64,000 nt of DNA from Aeromicrobium sp. IC_218 (GCF_004336805.1 NZ_SJXM01000005.1:62001-126000); one strand, 5' to 3'; shown: positions 50,776-59,684, counted from the stretch's first letter. Numbers and translations: made by a program. Notes: generated by a model from the letters alone, not told the origin.

Positions 50776-51702
50776 TCAGAACGCGGGACGGATCTCCCCG
50801 ACCGGACGCCCGCCGCCGAGCACCTCGACGTGGCCCGGAAGACCGTCGGCCGCCTCCCCGTTCACCTCGAGCGCACGGGCCAGGACGAGGGCCGCGGCGC
50901 GGTCGTTCCCGTCCTCGACCTTGAGCGCGTAGGCGACGCCGCTGGGCAGGCCGAGCACGTACACCGCCTCGGCGCCGGACTTGGCGATCGCGCCGGGCAG
51001 CGCGGCCATGAACGCGGTCTCGCTGCGCCCGGTGCCGCTGAGGTACAGGGGGTTCTCGACGACCGCGTCCACGAGCCGGCGCTCCAGCGACCCCTCGCCC
51101 GCTGCGCTGATCGTGCCGATCGCCGAGGCCAGGCTGGTGAGGCTCGTGGCCAGCAGCGGGGCCCCGCAGCCGTCGACGCCGACGACGCTGGGCGAGCCGC
51201 CGGTCAGCTCGGTGAACGTCTCGGTGATCGTGCGCTGCAGCGGGTGCTCGGGGTCCAGGTAGGTCGCGGTGTCCCAGCCGTTCTGCACGCAGGTGAGCAG
51301 CATGGCCGCGTGCTTGCCCGAGCAGTCCATGAGGATGCGCTCGCGCTCGCCCCCGGCGCGGATCCACGCCGCGTGGACCTTGGGGTCCAGCGGGTACGAC
51401 GGCGGGGTCTGCAGCGCGGACTCGTCGAGCCCGGCCTGCGCCAGCACCTCGCGGACGCCCTCCAGGTGGAAGTCCTCCCCGGAGTGGCTGGCCGTCGCGA
51501 GCGCCAGCAGTCGCCCGTCGAGCGGCAGGCCGGCGCGGAGCATCCCGAGGGCCTGGACCGGCTTGTTGGACGACCGCGGGAAGACCACGACGTCGGGGTC
51601 GCCGACCGACCAGGTGGCCGCGCCGTCCTCGACGCGGACGACGGCCCCGCGGTGGCGGCTCTCGACCAGTCCCGACCTCACGTACTCGGCGATGACGTCC
51701 AT
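50776..51702 (-). CDS. asparaginase (asparaginase II family)
   Basis: Protein of 308 residues of the Asparaginase_II family, distinct from the AnsA/AnsB fold and related to serine beta-lactamase-like amidases. It has PRSSNKPVQALGMLRAG (SxxK-like), ATASHSGEDFHLEGV, DCSGKHAAMLLTC and GVDGCGAPLLATSL. Hydrolyses L-asparagine to aspartate and ammonia in characterised relatives. The ATG at 51702 (leaderless, TAGGGT 7 bases upstream) was chosen over one six codons earlier. Cytoplasmic. Confidence 0.88.
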   Translation of the reverse strand: MDVIAEYVRSGLVESRHRGAVVRVEDGAATWSVGDPDVVVFPRSSNKPVQALGMLRAGLPLDGRLLALATASHSGEDFHLEGVREVLAQAGLDESALQTPPSYPLDPKVHAAWIRAGGERERILMDCSGKHAAMLLTCVQNGWDTATYLDPEHPLQRTITETFTELTGGSPSVVGVDGCGAPLLATSLTSLASAIGTISAAGEGSLERRLVDAVVENPLYLSGTGRSETAFMAALPGAIAKSGAEAVYVLGLPSGVAYALKVEDGNDRAAALVLARALEVNGEAADGLPGHVEVLGGGRPVGEIRPAF

Positions 51703-51709
51703 GCCGGTC

Positions 51710-51715
51710 ACCCTA
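51710..51715 (-). promoter_or_regulatory. leaderless-type -10 box of asparaginase (TAGGGT)
   Basis: TAGGGT, 7 bases, then the ATG at 51702. Confidence 0.6.
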
Positions 51716-51809
51716 GGCAACCGGGGTGGTCGGCAGCGAGGCGACCGCGCCGGGTGCTCCCGCGTCCCGCCGCTACGCTGGGCCGGACCTCGATCCGGAA
51801 GGACCGCAC

Positions 51810-52868
51810 GTGACCTTGGAGTCGTTCCACGCCGTGATCCCCGCCGGGGGCGCCGGCACGCGCCTGTGGCCGCTCTCCCGCACCACGCGGCCGAAGTTCC
51901 TGCTCGACCTGACCGGCAGCGGACGCTCGCTGCTGCAGCAGACCTGGGACCGCCTGACCACGTTCGTCGAGCCCGACCACGTGCACGTCGTCACCGGCGC
52001 CAAGCACGCCGACGCGATCCGCGAGCAGCTGCCCGAGCTCACGCACCTGGTCATCGAGCCCGAGGGCCGCGACTCCATGCCGGCCATCGGCGTCGCGGCG
52101 GCGCTCATCCACCGCACCGATCCCGGCGCGGTCGTCGGCTCGTTCGCCGCCGACCACCTCATCCAGGACGTCGTGACGTTCGCCCGCACCGTCGCCGAGG
52201 CCGACGCCGTCGCCCGGACCGGCAAGGTCGTCACCATCGGCATCGAGCCCACCGGCCCGTCGACCGCCTTCGGCTACATCGAGGCCGGCGACCCGCTCGG
52301 CATGGACGAGGCGCCGCACGCCCTGGACGTCGTCGGGTTCGTCGAGAAGCCGGACGCCGAGACGGCCGCCGCCTACCTGGCCACCGGCCGCTACCGGTGG
52401 AACGCGGGCATGTTCGTCACGCGCACGGACGTCCTGCTGGACCACCTGGCCGAGCAGAAGCCCGACCTGCGCGCCGGGCTGGACCGCCTGGCCGACGACT
52501 ACGACGGGACGCTGGACGCCGCGGCGTGGGGCGCGCTGGAGAAGGTGGCGATCGACCACGCGATCGCCGAGCCGGTCGCCGCGGCCGGCGGCGTCGCGGT
52601 GGTGCCCGGCGAGTTCGACTGGTTCGACATCGGCGACTTCGCCGCGCTCGCGTCGCTCCCCCGCCCCGAGACGTCCGCCCTCGCGGTCGGGTCCGAGGAC
52701 GCGCTCGTGCTGGCCGACCCCGGCAAGGCGGTCACCGTGCTCGGCATCCCCGGTGCGGTCGTCGTCGACACCGGCGACGCGCTGCTGGTCACGACCGCCG
52801 AGCACGCCCAGGCCGTCAAGCAGCTGCCCGGCGCCTGGGCCGAGCGCGGCCGTCCCGACCTGGTCTAG
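51810..52868 (+). CDS. manC: mannose-1-phosphate guanylyltransferase
   Basis: Nucleotidyltransferase of 352 residues making GDP-mannose from mannose-1-P and GTP. It has the pyrophosphorylase loop AVIPAGGAGTRLWPLSRTTRPKFL, SFAADHLIQD, FGYIEAGDPL, VGFVEKPDAETAAAYLATGRYRWNAGMFV and the EFDWFDIGDFAAL metal region. Short form without an isomerase domain; the isomerase manA lies convergently next to it, so both steps of mannose activation are local. GGAAGGA precedes the GTG start, and a TACGCT -10 box lies upstream at about 51774. Confidence 0.93.
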   Translation: MTLESFHAVIPAGGAGTRLWPLSRTTRPKFLLDLTGSGRSLLQQTWDRLTTFVEPDHVHVVTGAKHADAIREQLPELTHLVIEPEGRDSMPAIGVAAALIHRTDPGAVVGSFAADHLIQDVVTFARTVAEADAVARTGKVVTIGIEPTGPSTAFGYIEAGDPLGMDEAPHALDVVGFVEKPDAETAAAYLATGRYRWNAGMFVTRTDVLLDHLAEQKPDLRAGLDRLADDYDGTLDAAAWGALEKVAIDHAIAEPVAAAGGVAVVPGEFDWFDIGDFAALASLPRPETSALAVGSEDALVLADPGKAVTVLGIPGAVVVDTGDALLVTTAEHAQAVKQLPGAWAERGRPDLV

Positions 52869-52871
52869 CGC

Positions 52872-54053
52872 TCAGACCAGGTCGACCAGGCGCGAGGTCG
52901 CCGGCAGGCTGGCCGGCTGGAAGGCCTGGGCCACCTCGCCGAGGCCGCGGACGTGCAGCTCGCCGTCGTCGGCGCCGGCGTGCACGGTGTCGCCGCGGCG
53001 CAGCGTCAGCTCCTGACCGTGCTCGTTGCGCAGCGCCACCTCGCCGCCGGTGCAGATGAGCAGCCGCTCCCCGGCCCCCGGCACCTCGACGCCGTCGCCG
53101 TCGGCCCCCGAGCACTGGGTCACGGCGAGCGCGAACTCGTCCGAGCCCGGGCTCAGCAGCACCGTGGCGTGGTCGACCGGCTCCGGCGTGACCCGGGCGA
53201 GGCGCGAGAACCGGGTGGTCAGCGTGCTCACCAGGCCGGCGGGGTCGATGTGCTTGCTGGTGAGGCCCGCGCGCAGGACGTTGTCGGACTCGGCCATGAT
53301 CTCCAGGCACATGCCGCTCAGGTGCGCGTGGATGATGCCCGAGTCCAGGAACGCCGCCTCGCCGGGCTGCAGGGTCAGCCGGTTCAGCAGCAGGCCGACG
53401 ACGACGCCGACGTCGCCCGGGTAGTGCTCGGCCAGCTCGACGACGGTGGCGAAGGCGCGCTTCACGTCGGTGCCCTCGGCCAGGTGGCGGCGCGCCTCGG
53501 CGACGACGCCCTCGATCTCGTCGGCCGGCGGGACGTCGCGCAGCAGCCGCTCGACCAGCCGCACGATGCCGGGGAAGCCCGGGTCCTCGTGCAGCTCGCG
53601 GCTCAGCCGGGCGGCGAGCGGCGTGCGGAGGTGGTCGAGCACCCGCAGGATCTCGGCGGTGGGCCGGAAGCCGACGAGCGTCTCGAACTGGGTCAGCGCG
53701 TAGGCCATCTCGGGCTTGTGGTTGTCGTCGCGGAAGACCCGGTGCGGTGCGTCGAGCGGGATGCCCGCCTCGTTCTCGGCGGCGAAGCCGGTCTCGGCCT
53801 GGCCCTTGTCCGGGTGCACCTGCAGCGACAGCGGCTTGCCGGCGGCCAGCACCTTCAGCAGGAACGGCAGGCGTCCCGCGACGTCCTGCAGCGGACGCTC
53901 GTCGTCGTCGGCCAGGCTCGAGGGCAGCAGCGGATGCGTGCCGACCCAGATCTCGGCGACCGGCGAGCCGTCGGGCTCGGCGCCCAGGAACCGCGGGATG
54001 AGGTCGGTCGAGCCCCAGTCGTACCCCTGCGTGCCATTGACCAGACGATGCAC
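52872..54053 (-). CDS. manA: mannose-6-phosphate isomerase, class I
   Basis: Zinc-dependent isomerase of 393 residues linking fructose-6-P to mannose-6-P. It has NGTQGYDWGSTDLIPRFLG (N-terminus), EIWVGTHPLLPS, SLQVHPDKGQAE (zinc ligands Q and H), HKPEMAYALTQFETLVGFRP (His/Glu), and AFLDSGIIHAHLSGMCLEIMAESDNVLRAGLTSKHID. AAGGAGAG precedes the GTG at 54053. Ends 3 bases from the manC end. Confidence 0.94.
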   Translation of the reverse strand: MHRLVNGTQGYDWGSTDLIPRFLGAEPDGSPVAEIWVGTHPLLPSSLADDDERPLQDVAGRLPFLLKVLAAGKPLSLQVHPDKGQAETGFAAENEAGIPLDAPHRVFRDDNHKPEMAYALTQFETLVGFRPTAEILRVLDHLRTPLAARLSRELHEDPGFPGIVRLVERLLRDVPPADEIEGVVAEARRHLAEGTDVKRAFATVVELAEHYPGDVGVVVGLLLNRLTLQPGEAAFLDSGIIHAHLSGMCLEIMAESDNVLRAGLTSKHIDPAGLVSTLTTRFSRLARVTPEPVDHATVLLSPGSDEFALAVTQCSGADGDGVEVPGAGERLLICTGGEVALRNEHGQELTLRRGDTVHAGADDGELHVRGLGEVAQAFQPASLPATSRLVDLV

Positions 54054-54158
54054 GGCTCTCCTTCCGTCGCCACGACGCGCTCGCGCCAGCGGTCCAGCGT
54101 AGTCAGCGCCACCCCGGCCCGCGCGCGGCGGGCGCGGACGCGCGCCGGCCGGTCGTCG

Positions 54159-55103
54159 CTACCGGTCGAGGACGGGCCGGACGTGCAGCCCGACCTCGGG
54201 GTCGACGACGACCTCCTGGCCGGCGGCGACACCGTCGGCGAGCAGCGTCGCGTCGACCGGGACGTTGCGCTTGACCAGCGCGAGGGCGATCGGGCCGAGC
54301 TCGTGGTGCCGGGCGGCGGAGCCGACGAAGCCGACCCGCTTGTCGTCCAGCAGCACGTCGCTGCCGTGGACGGGCAGCCGGTCGACCGAGCCGTCCAGGT
54401 GCAGCATCACCAGGCGGCGCGGCGGACGTCCGAGGGTGTGCACGCGCGCCACGGTCTCCTGGCCGCGGTAGCAGCCCTTGTCCAGGTGCACGGCCGACGG
54501 GATCCAGCCGACCTCGTTGGGGATCGTCTTGTCGTCGGTGTCGAGGCCGAGCCGCGGCACGCCCGCGGCGATGCGCAGCGCCTCCCACGCCCAGGTGCCC
54601 ACCGGGTCGCCCAGGCGGGTGGCCTGCTCGCCGAGCGCGGCGCGGTCGACCACCTCGGTGCGCAGGCCGGGCAGTCCGATCACGGCCCGGTCCGCCGACG
54701 CGTCACGGACCTCCACCCGCATCATGAAGCGCATCGAGTCCAGGAACTGCGCCAGCGCGGCGCCGGCCCCGGGCTCGGTGTGCGCCCAGAACGTCTCGCC
54801 GTCGTCGACGCCGGCGAAGGCGTGCTCGACCCGCCCCTGCGGGCTGAGGATGAGGGCCTCGGTCGGCGCGCCGGGCGCAAGGGCGGCCAGGTGCTGGGTG
54901 GTGATCGAGTGCAGGTAGGTCAGCCGGTCGGCGCCGGAGATCGCGAGCACGTCACGGTGGGAGAGGTCGACGAACGCCTCGCCGGCCTCGAGCCGGCGCT
55001 GCTCGGCGGAGATGGCGCCGTAGTGCGCGGCCACGCCGGTGTCCGGCGGGTCGCCCTCGACCGCGCCGTGCAGGTCGAGCAGGGGGCTGCGGAGGTCAGA
55101 CAC
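54159..55103 (-). CDS. ygfZ: YgfZ/GcvT-like folate-binding protein
   Basis: Tetrahydrofolate-dependent protein of 314 residues that helps repair or assemble Fe-S clusters. The YgfZ signature K-G-C-Y-x-G-Q-E is present as [19 protein letters not shown] (about 210-228), with [13 protein letters not shown] and [11 protein letters not shown] from the GcvT fold. The GTG at 55103 overlaps the nitrobindin 3' end by eight bases. Neighbours nitrobindin and dtd are a common actinobacterial grouping. Confidence 0.91.
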   Translation of the reverse strand: MSDLRSPLLDLHGAVEGDPPDTGVAAHYGAISAEQRRLEAGEAFVDLSHRDVLAISGADRLTYLHSITTQHLAALAPGAPTEALILSPQGRVEHAFAGVDDGETFWAHTEPGAGAALAQFLDSMRFMMRVEVRDASADRAVIGLPGLRTEVVDRAALGEQATRLGDPVGTWAWEALRIAAGVPRLGLDTDDKTIPNEVGWIPSAVHLDKGCYRGQETVARVHTLGRPPRRLVMLHLDGSVDRLPVHGSDVLLDDKRVGFVGSAARHHELGPIALALVKRNVPVDATLLADGVAAGQEVVVDPEVGLHVRPVLDR

Positions 55104-55614
55104 GCTTGAGCTGTCCCCACACGTGCGACTGCATGGGCTGGTCGTCGGCCGCCTTGTCGTAGGCGTACATGAGGTCTCCCTCGACGAGGCCGTACATGCG
55201 CTGGCCGGCGGTGTACGGCGGGGCCGTCTCGGTGCGGGCGACCAGGTCGGTGGCCAGCGTCAGCCGCGGGCCGTCGATCGTGCCGTACCAGATCTCGGCG
55301 TAGCCGCTGGGGTGCGCCATGACCAGCTCGACGCCGGTCGCGGTCGACGGCGCGCCCGCGGGGGCGTCGGTCGGACGCACGAAGCCGGTCTCGATCGGGC
55401 CGGGACCCTGGCGCTCGCCGTCGGCGTCGGTGATCCAGGTGCGGCTGAAGTAGTGCAGGAAGTCGCGGCCGTCGTGGGCGAAGACGACGTCCTGCTCGAA
55501 CTCGTACGGCTCGATGGTGGGGTACTCGCCCTTGCCGTTGCCGTGCCACGTGCCCAGCAGCCACGCGAACGGGACCAGGTCGCGGTGCAGGTCGGAGGGG
55601 ATCTCGAAGGCCAT
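55096..55614 (-). CDS. nitrobindin-like heme-binding beta-barrel protein (FABP family)
   Basis: Ten-stranded barrel of 172 residues. It has the nitrobindin motif [25 protein letters not shown], which in homologues lines the distal heme side, and a C-terminal heme-ligand His in [14 protein letters not shown]. May isomerise peroxynitrite or sense NO. Leaderless TAGGAT 6 bases before the ATG at 55614. First gene of the nitrobindin-ygfZ pair, divergent from dtd. Confidence 0.9.
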   Translation of the reverse strand: MAFEIPSDLHRDLVPFAWLLGTWHGNGKGEYPTIEPYEFEQDVVFAHDGRDFLHYFSRTWITDADGERQGPGPIETGFVRPTDAPAGAPSTATGVELVMAHPSGYAEIWYGTIDGPRLTLATDLVARTETAPPYTAGQRMYGLVEGDLMYAYDKAADDQPMQSHVWGQLKRV

Positions 55615-55620
55615 GCCCCG

Positions 55621-55626
55621 ATCCTA
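55621..55626 (-). promoter_or_regulatory. leaderless-type -10 box of nitrobindin (TAGGAT)
   Basis: TAGGAT, 6 bases, then the ATG at 55614. Back-to-back with the dtd promoter at 55671. Confidence 0.6.
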
Positions 55627-55670
55627 TCGGCGCACGCACGGGCGTCCCGGCGGCATCGGCGGGGGTCGAC

Positions 55671-55676
55671 TAGGGT
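55671..55676 (+). promoter_or_regulatory. leaderless-type -10 box of dtd (TAGGGT)
   Basis: TAGGGT, 7 bases, then the GTG at 55684. Confidence 0.6.
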
Positions 55677-55683
55677 CCGGCAG

Positions 55684-56106
55684 GTGCGAGCAGTGGTGCA
55701 GCGGGTCAGCGAGGCGTCGGTCGCGGTCGACGGCGAGGAGGTCGGGCGCATCGGCGCCGGTCTGATGGTGCTCGTGGGCGTCACCCACGACGACACTCCC
55801 GAGCAGGCCCGCCGGCTGGCCGACAAGCTCTGGACGCTGCGCGTGCTGCGCGACGAGCAGTCGTGCAGCGACGCCGGCGCTCCGCTGCTCGTGGTCAGCC
55901 AGTTCACGCTCTACGGCGACGCCCGCAAGGGCCGGCGGCCCACCTGGAACGCCGCGGCGCCCGGCCCCGTGGCCGAGCCGCTGTACGACGCGGTGTGCGC
56001 CCACCTGGTCTCGCTGGGGGCGCAGGTCGAGCGGGGTGTCTTCGGAGCGGACATGGCGGTCTCGCTCACGAACGACGGTCCGGTGACGATCCTGCTGGAG
56101 GTGTGA
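55684..56106 (+). CDS. dtd: D-aminoacyl-tRNA deacylase
   Basis: Proofreading enzyme of 140 residues removing D-amino acids (and glycine) from tRNA. The catalytic/binding motif is [19 protein letters not shown] and the Gly-cisPro motif [14 protein letters not shown]. The first residues ([31 protein letters not shown]) are classic. Length is that of the family. Leaderless GTG start. Confidence 0.95.
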   Translation: MRAVVQRVSEASVAVDGEEVGRIGAGLMVLVGVTHDDTPEQARRLADKLWTLRVLRDEQSCSDAGAPLLVVSQFTLYGDARKGRRPTWNAAAPGPVAEPLYDAVCAHLVSLGAQVERGVFGADMAVSLTNDGPVTILLEV

Positions 56107-56199
56107 AACCAAGATCTCCCTGGCAATCGGGCCGTTGACGTTGGGCCGCGGGGACGCACCCGGCACAATGTCCCAGGACCCCTCACCAGCAGGAGATCG

Positions 56200-57345
56200 A
56201 TGAGCGACGACAGCGCGAGGCCGCGCAAGTACCGAGGCGCGGGCAAGCGCCGCGCCGGTGGCCTCCCCTTCCACAAGCGGCACCGCAAGCTGCTCGTCGG
56301 CGTCCTCTCGGTCGTGATGCTGGCCGGCGTCGCCATCGGTGGCTACGCCTACAACCTGAACCGCCAGTTCAACAACATCGGTCGCGTCGGCACCGAGACC
56401 CTCAAGGAGGAGGAGCGTCCGGACCCCGACAAGGGCAACGCGCTCAACATCCTGCTGCTCGGCTCGGACCGCGGCGAGACGCAGCTCAAGGACTACAAGG
56501 ACACCACGTTGTCCGAGGACGCCGCCAACCCCGAGTGGCCGGTCGGCAAGTACCGCTCGGACACGATCATGGTGCTGCACATCTCGGCGGACCGGAAGAA
56601 CGTCCACCTCGTCTCGATCCCGCGCGACACGCTGACGATGATCTACGACGAGAACGGCGATGAGGCCGGCATGGCCAAGATCAACTCCGCGTTCTCCAAC
56701 CACGGCCCGGCCGGCGCGATCTCCACCGTCGAGCACCTCACGAACCTGCGCATGAAGCACCTGGCGATCATCGACTGGGACGGGTTCAAGGCCCTGTCCG
56801 AGGCGGTCGACGGCGTCCGGGTGTACATCCCCTACACGTCCTACGACAGCAACCAGGACATCACCTGGGAGAAGGGCTGGAAGAAGCTCCAGGGCAAGCG
56901 CGCACTCCAGTACGTCCGCACGCGCCACGGCCTGGTGCGCGGCGACTTCGAGCGCATCGAGCGTCAGCAGAACTTCATCCGCGCGCTCATGAAGAAGATG
57001 CTCTCGTCGGGCACGCTGACCAACCCGGTCAAGCTCACCAACACGCTCGGCGCCGTCACGTCCAACCTGACCGTCGACCAGCAGTGGGAGTCCGGCGACA
57101 TCCGCGGGCTGGCCCTGTCGCTGCGCGGCATCTCCGCCGACGACGTGCAGTTCATGACCGTGCCGATCGCCACCACCGAGACGGTCGACCCCTACGGCAG
57201 CGTCGTCCGGCTCAAGGAGGACCAGGCCGAGGAGCTGTACCAGGCGCTCCGCTCGGACCGCGTCGCCCGCTACGTGCGCAAGTACCCCGACGCCACGAAC
57301 AAGGCGCCCGAGGACGACGAGGCCCAGGCCTCCGACGCCGGCTGA
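56200..57345 (+). CDS. LytR-CpsA-Psr (LCP) family glycopolymer ligase
   Basis: Membrane-anchored protein of 381 residues attaching secondary wall polymers (arabinogalactan or teichoic-type) to peptidoglycan. It has a basic cytoplasmic tail (RPRKYRGAGKRRAG), a TM (LLVGVLSVVMLAGVAIGGYAY), then the LCP domain: LLLGSDRG, GKYRSDTIMVLHISADRKNVHLVSIPRDT (catalytic Arg/Asp), NSAFSNHGP, LQGKRALQYVRTRHGLVRGDFERIERQQNFIRAL. AGCAGGAGA precedes the ATG. Ends at a 27-bp hairpin. Confidence 0.92.
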   Translation: MSDDSARPRKYRGAGKRRAGGLPFHKRHRKLLVGVLSVVMLAGVAIGGYAYNLNRQFNNIGRVGTETLKEEERPDPDKGNALNILLLGSDRGETQLKDYKDTTLSEDAANPEWPVGKYRSDTIMVLHISADRKNVHLVSIPRDTLTMIYDENGDEAGMAKINSAFSNHGPAGAISTVEHLTNLRMKHLAIIDWDGFKALSEAVDGVRVYIPYTSYDSNQDITWEKGWKKLQGKRALQYVRTRHGLVRGDFERIERQQNFIRALMKKMLSSGTLTNPVKLTNTLGAVTSNLTVDQQWESGDIRGLALSLRGISADDVQFMTVPIATTETVDPYGSVVRLKEDQAEELYQALRSDRVARYVRKYPDATNKAPEDDEAQASDAG

Positions 57346-57355
57346 CCGGCTCGCG

Positions 57356-57413
57356 CCCGACGCACGACGAAGGCCCCCTCCCGCGTGGGAGGGGGCCTTC
57401 GTCGTGCGTCGGG
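57356..57413. terminator. 27-bp perfect hairpin between LCP and DUF1416 genes
   Basis: 57356-57382 pairs fully with 57387-57413 around a GCGT loop; contains CGCACGACGAAGGCCCCC. The longest perfect stem in the window. Serves both convergent genes. Confidence 0.9.
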
Positions 57414-57417
57414 TCGG

Positions 57418-57714
57418 TCAGACCGTCACGAGCACCTCGGCGACCGAGCCCTTCTGGGCCACGACCTCGCGGTCGACGGCCTCCGAGCGGGGCGCCAGGG
57501 TGCGCAGCGTCCAGGCGCCGTCGGCGGCGAAGAACCGGAACTGGCCGGTCACCGACGTCGGCACCTCGGCGGTGAACTCGCCGTGGCGGTCGAGCAGGCG
57601 GACGTACGCGTTGCCGACGGGCTCGCCGTCACGCGTGACGATGCCCTGGATGACCGCCTGGTTGGCGACGTCGACCCCCTCGAGCGAGGGTCCGCCGGCC
57701 GTGGCGCCGCACAT
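57418..57714 (-). CDS. DUF1416 protein (SseC-like), partner of the sulfurtransferase
   Basis: Protein of 98 residues. It starts MCGATAGGPSLEGVDVANQAVIQGIVTRDGEPVGNAYVRLLD, a transthyretin/CarboxypepD-reg-like beta-sandwich with a conserved N-terminal Cys. Mycobacterial homologues (SseC) always sit next to CysA-type rhodaneses. The start overlaps the sulfurtransferase stop by one base (TGATG). Probably helps sulfur transfer or targeting; biochemistry unsettled. Confidence 0.88.
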   Translation of the reverse strand: MCGATAGGPSLEGVDVANQAVIQGIVTRDGEPVGNAYVRLLDRHGEFTAEVPTSVTGQFRFFAADGAWTLRTLAPRSEAVDREVVAQKGSVAEVLVTV

Positions 57715-58562
57715 CAGCGGGCTCCGGGCTCGTCGCCGAGCGCGACCGGGACGCCGCGCAGCGAGCCGTACTCGCTCCAGGAGCCGTCGTAGTTCTTGAC
57801 GTTCTGGTAGCCCAGGATCTCCGACAGCACGAACCAGGTGTGGCTCGAGCGCTCGCCGATGCGGCAGTAGGCGATGGTGTCCTTGCTGTCGTCCAGGCCG
57901 GCGTCGGAGTACAGCGCCTTGAGCTCGTCGTCGGACTTGAACGTGCCGTCGTCGTTCGCGGCCTTGCTCCACGGGACGTTGCCGGCGGTCGGGATGTGAC
58001 CACCGATCTGCGCGGCCTCCTGCGGCAGGTGCGCCGGGGCCAGCAGGCGTCCGGCGTACTCGTCGGGGCTGCGGACGTCGATGAGGTTCTTGGCGCCGAT
58101 GGCCTCGACGACCTCGTCGCGGTACGCGCGGATGTCGTCGTTGGGGGCCTTGGCCGTGTAGGTGGTGGCCGGGCGGTCGGCGACGTCCGTCGTGAGCTCG
58201 CGGGACTCCAGCTCCCACTTCTTGCGGCCGCCGTCGAGCAGGCGCAGGTTCTCGTGGCCGTAGTAGGTCAGGTACCAGTACGCGTAGGCGGCGAACCAGT
58301 TGTTGTTGCCGCCGTAGAGCACGATCGTGTCGTCGTTGGCGATGCCCTTGGCCGACAGCAGCGCCTCGAGCGCCTCCTGGCCGACGAAGTCGTGACGGAC
58401 GCCGTCCTGCAGGTCCTTCTTCCAGTCCAGCTTCACGGCACCGGGGATGTGGCCCTTGTCGTAGGCCTCGGTGTCCTCGTCGACCTCGACCAGGACGACC
58501 TTCGGGTCGTCGAGGTGCTGCTCGACCCAGTCAGCGGTGACGAGCGCGTTCTCGCGGCTCAT
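57714..58562 (-). CDS. thiosulfate sulfurtransferase (rhodanese, CysA/SseA type)
   Basis: Two-domain rhodanese of 282 residues transferring sulfane sulfur. The N-terminal inactive domain has VLVEVDEDTEAYDKGHIPGAV. The C-terminal domain has catalytic Cys about 233 in IAYCRIGERSSHTWFVL, followed by GYQNVKNYDGSWSEYG. Lies between DUF4395 and DUF1416 genes, downstream of the Cys-rich leader peptide, so it is likely induced under sulfur or cysteine limitation. Confidence 0.92.
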   Translation of the reverse strand: MSRENALVTADWVEQHLDDPKVVLVEVDEDTEAYDKGHIPGAVKLDWKKDLQDGVRHDFVGQEALEALLSAKGIANDDTIVLYGGNNNWFAAYAYWYLTYYGHENLRLLDGGRKKWELESRELTTDVADRPATTYTAKAPNDDIRAYRDEVVEAIGAKNLIDVRSPDEYAGRLLAPAHLPQEAAQIGGHIPTAGNVPWSKAANDDGTFKSDDELKALYSDAGLDDSKDTIAYCRIGERSSHTWFVLSEILGYQNVKNYDGSWSEYGSLRGVPVALGDEPGAR

Positions 58563-58616
58563 GTTTCCTCCGTTTCGTCGTGGGCTTGCCCCACGGCAGG
58601 GTTGGTGAGAAGGGAT

Positions 58617-59054
58617 TCAGGCCCGGGCCGGCGCCAGGCGGCGCAGGACCAGGTACGTCTCGCAGCCGAGGCAGAAGCCCACGACGGCGTTGAGCAGGGC
58701 GGCGACCAGCGCGAAGCCGGTCGCGACGAGGCCGACGACGTCCAGGCCCGCGGCCAGGGCGACGACGGCGACGAGCGTGAAGGCGAGCCCGACGCCCTGG
58801 GCGAACTGCGGGGCGCGCGCGTCCTCCAGCTCGGACGGCGCGCCGAGACGGGGCCGCACCACGCGGGCGAAGACCCGGCCGTACGGCGAGAGGTCGAACC
58901 GGCCCGAGGCGCCCGTCGCGAAGACGAGGGCCTGCGCCGCGAGCAGCACCAGCGCGACGGGGCGCGGGGCCAGGAGCGCGGCGGCGAGGACGACCGAGGT
59001 GAGCGCGGCCGAGAAGCGCAGGCCGCGCGGGTCGACCTGGAGCGGTCGGGTCAT
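58617..59054 (-). CDS. DUF4395 family membrane protein
   Basis: Protein of 145 residues with about four helices (FSAALTSVVLAAALLA, VALVLLAAQALVFATG, VGLAFTLVAVVALAAGLDVVGLVATGFALVAALL, AVVGFCLGCETYLVL). The Gly-Phe-Cys-x-Gly-Cys-Glu motif near the end holds two cysteines that could handle thiols. DUF4395 commonly sits with thioredoxin and rhodanese genes. First structural gene after the leader peptide, 37 bases downstream of its stop. Confidence 0.85.
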   Translation of the reverse strand: MTRPLQVDPRGLRFSAALTSVVLAAALLAPRPVALVLLAAQALVFATGASGRFDLSPYGRVFARVVRPRLGAPSELEDARAPQFAQGVGLAFTLVAVVALAAGLDVVGLVATGFALVAALLNAVVGFCLGCETYLVLRRLAPARA

Positions 59055-59091
59055 GGGAGGTCTCCGGGAGGTTCGAGGGGTCGGGCGCGGA

Positions 59092-59172
59092 TCAGCGCGC
59101 GCGACACAGCGCCGAGCGCGTGCGGCAGCAGTCCACTGCCAGGCGACGCGTCAGGAGCGTGGTCTCGAACAT
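59092..59172 (-). CDS. Cys-rich leader peptide (26 aa) upstream of the sulfur operon
   Basis: Short frame beginning MFETTLLTRR with tandem Cys15-Cys16 and Cys23 in LAVDCCRTRSALC, ending CRAR-stop. The pattern (TxLLTRR, VD-C/L-CR-x-x-SA-x-C) matches the actinobacterial leader peptides found ahead of sulfur genes. TAGGCT at 59184-59179 lies 6 bases before its ATG, so it is translated from the very 5' end of the transcript. Ribosome stalling at the Cys-Cys codons when Cys-tRNA is scarce could control the DUF4395-sulfurtransferase-DUF1416 operon. Mechanism inferred. Confidence 0.8.
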   Translation of the reverse strand: MFETTLLTRRLAVDCCRTRSALCRAR

Positions 59173-59178
59173 GGGCCC

Positions 59179-59184
59179 AGCCTA
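59179..59184 (-). promoter_or_regulatory. leaderless-type -10 box of the leader peptide (TAGGCT)
   Basis: TAGGCT, 6 bases, then the ATG at 59172; promoter of the sulfur operon. Confidence 0.65.
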
Positions 59185-59234
59185 GGGGCCGGTCCCGGGA
59201 AGCCTCGCGGCGTCCCACATGGCGGACGGGCGTC

Positions 59235-59678
59235 TCAGTCCTCGGGAACGGCCTGCGCCAACGCGGCCAGCACCTGCTCGCGCCGGGGCACGCCGGACGC
59301 CCGTTGGACGACCTCGCCGTCCGGTCCGAGCACGAGCACGGTGGGCGTGCGCAGGACCCGGTGGCGACGCACGAGCTCGAGGTTCGACTCGGCGTCGACC
59401 TCCACGTGGGCGACGCCGGGGACGCTGCGCACCACGTCGGCGAGCAGCACGCGCGTGGCCCGGCACGGGTTGCAGAAGGAGCTGGAGAACTGCACGAGCG
59501 TGGCCCGCTCCCCCAGCGGCGAGTCCAGGTCGGCCGCGTCCACGCGCTCGCGGTCGTCGACGGGCGACGCCGGGGCCGCGACGCCGGTGGCCGCGAAGCG
59601 TCCGTCGCGTCGGCGCAGCAGCAGGGCGACGGCGGCGGTGGCGACGAGCGCGCCCAGCAGCACCCAGGTCCCGGTCAT
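59235..59678 (-). CDS. membrane-anchored thioredoxin-like protein (CNPC active site)
   Basis: Protein of 147 residues with one N-terminal TM (WVLLGALVATAAVALLLRR) and a thioredoxin domain at about 45-147. Active site Cys-Asn-Pro-Cys in VQFSSSFCNPCRATRVLL; cis-Pro in LRTPTVLVLGPDGE. Position matches mycobacterial thiX (Rv0816c, from memory) beside cysA/sseC and glnR. Likely a reductant for the sulfur enzymes at the membrane. Leaderless TAGGCT 6 bases before the ATG. Confidence 0.88.
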   Translation of the reverse strand: MTGTWVLLGALVATAAVALLLRRRDGRFAATGVAAPASPVDDRERVDAADLDSPLGERATLVQFSSSFCNPCRATRVLLADVVRSVPGVAHVEVDAESNLELVRRHRVLRTPTVLVLGPDGEVVQRASGVPRREQVLAALAQAVPED

Positions 59679-59684
59679 GCCGCC

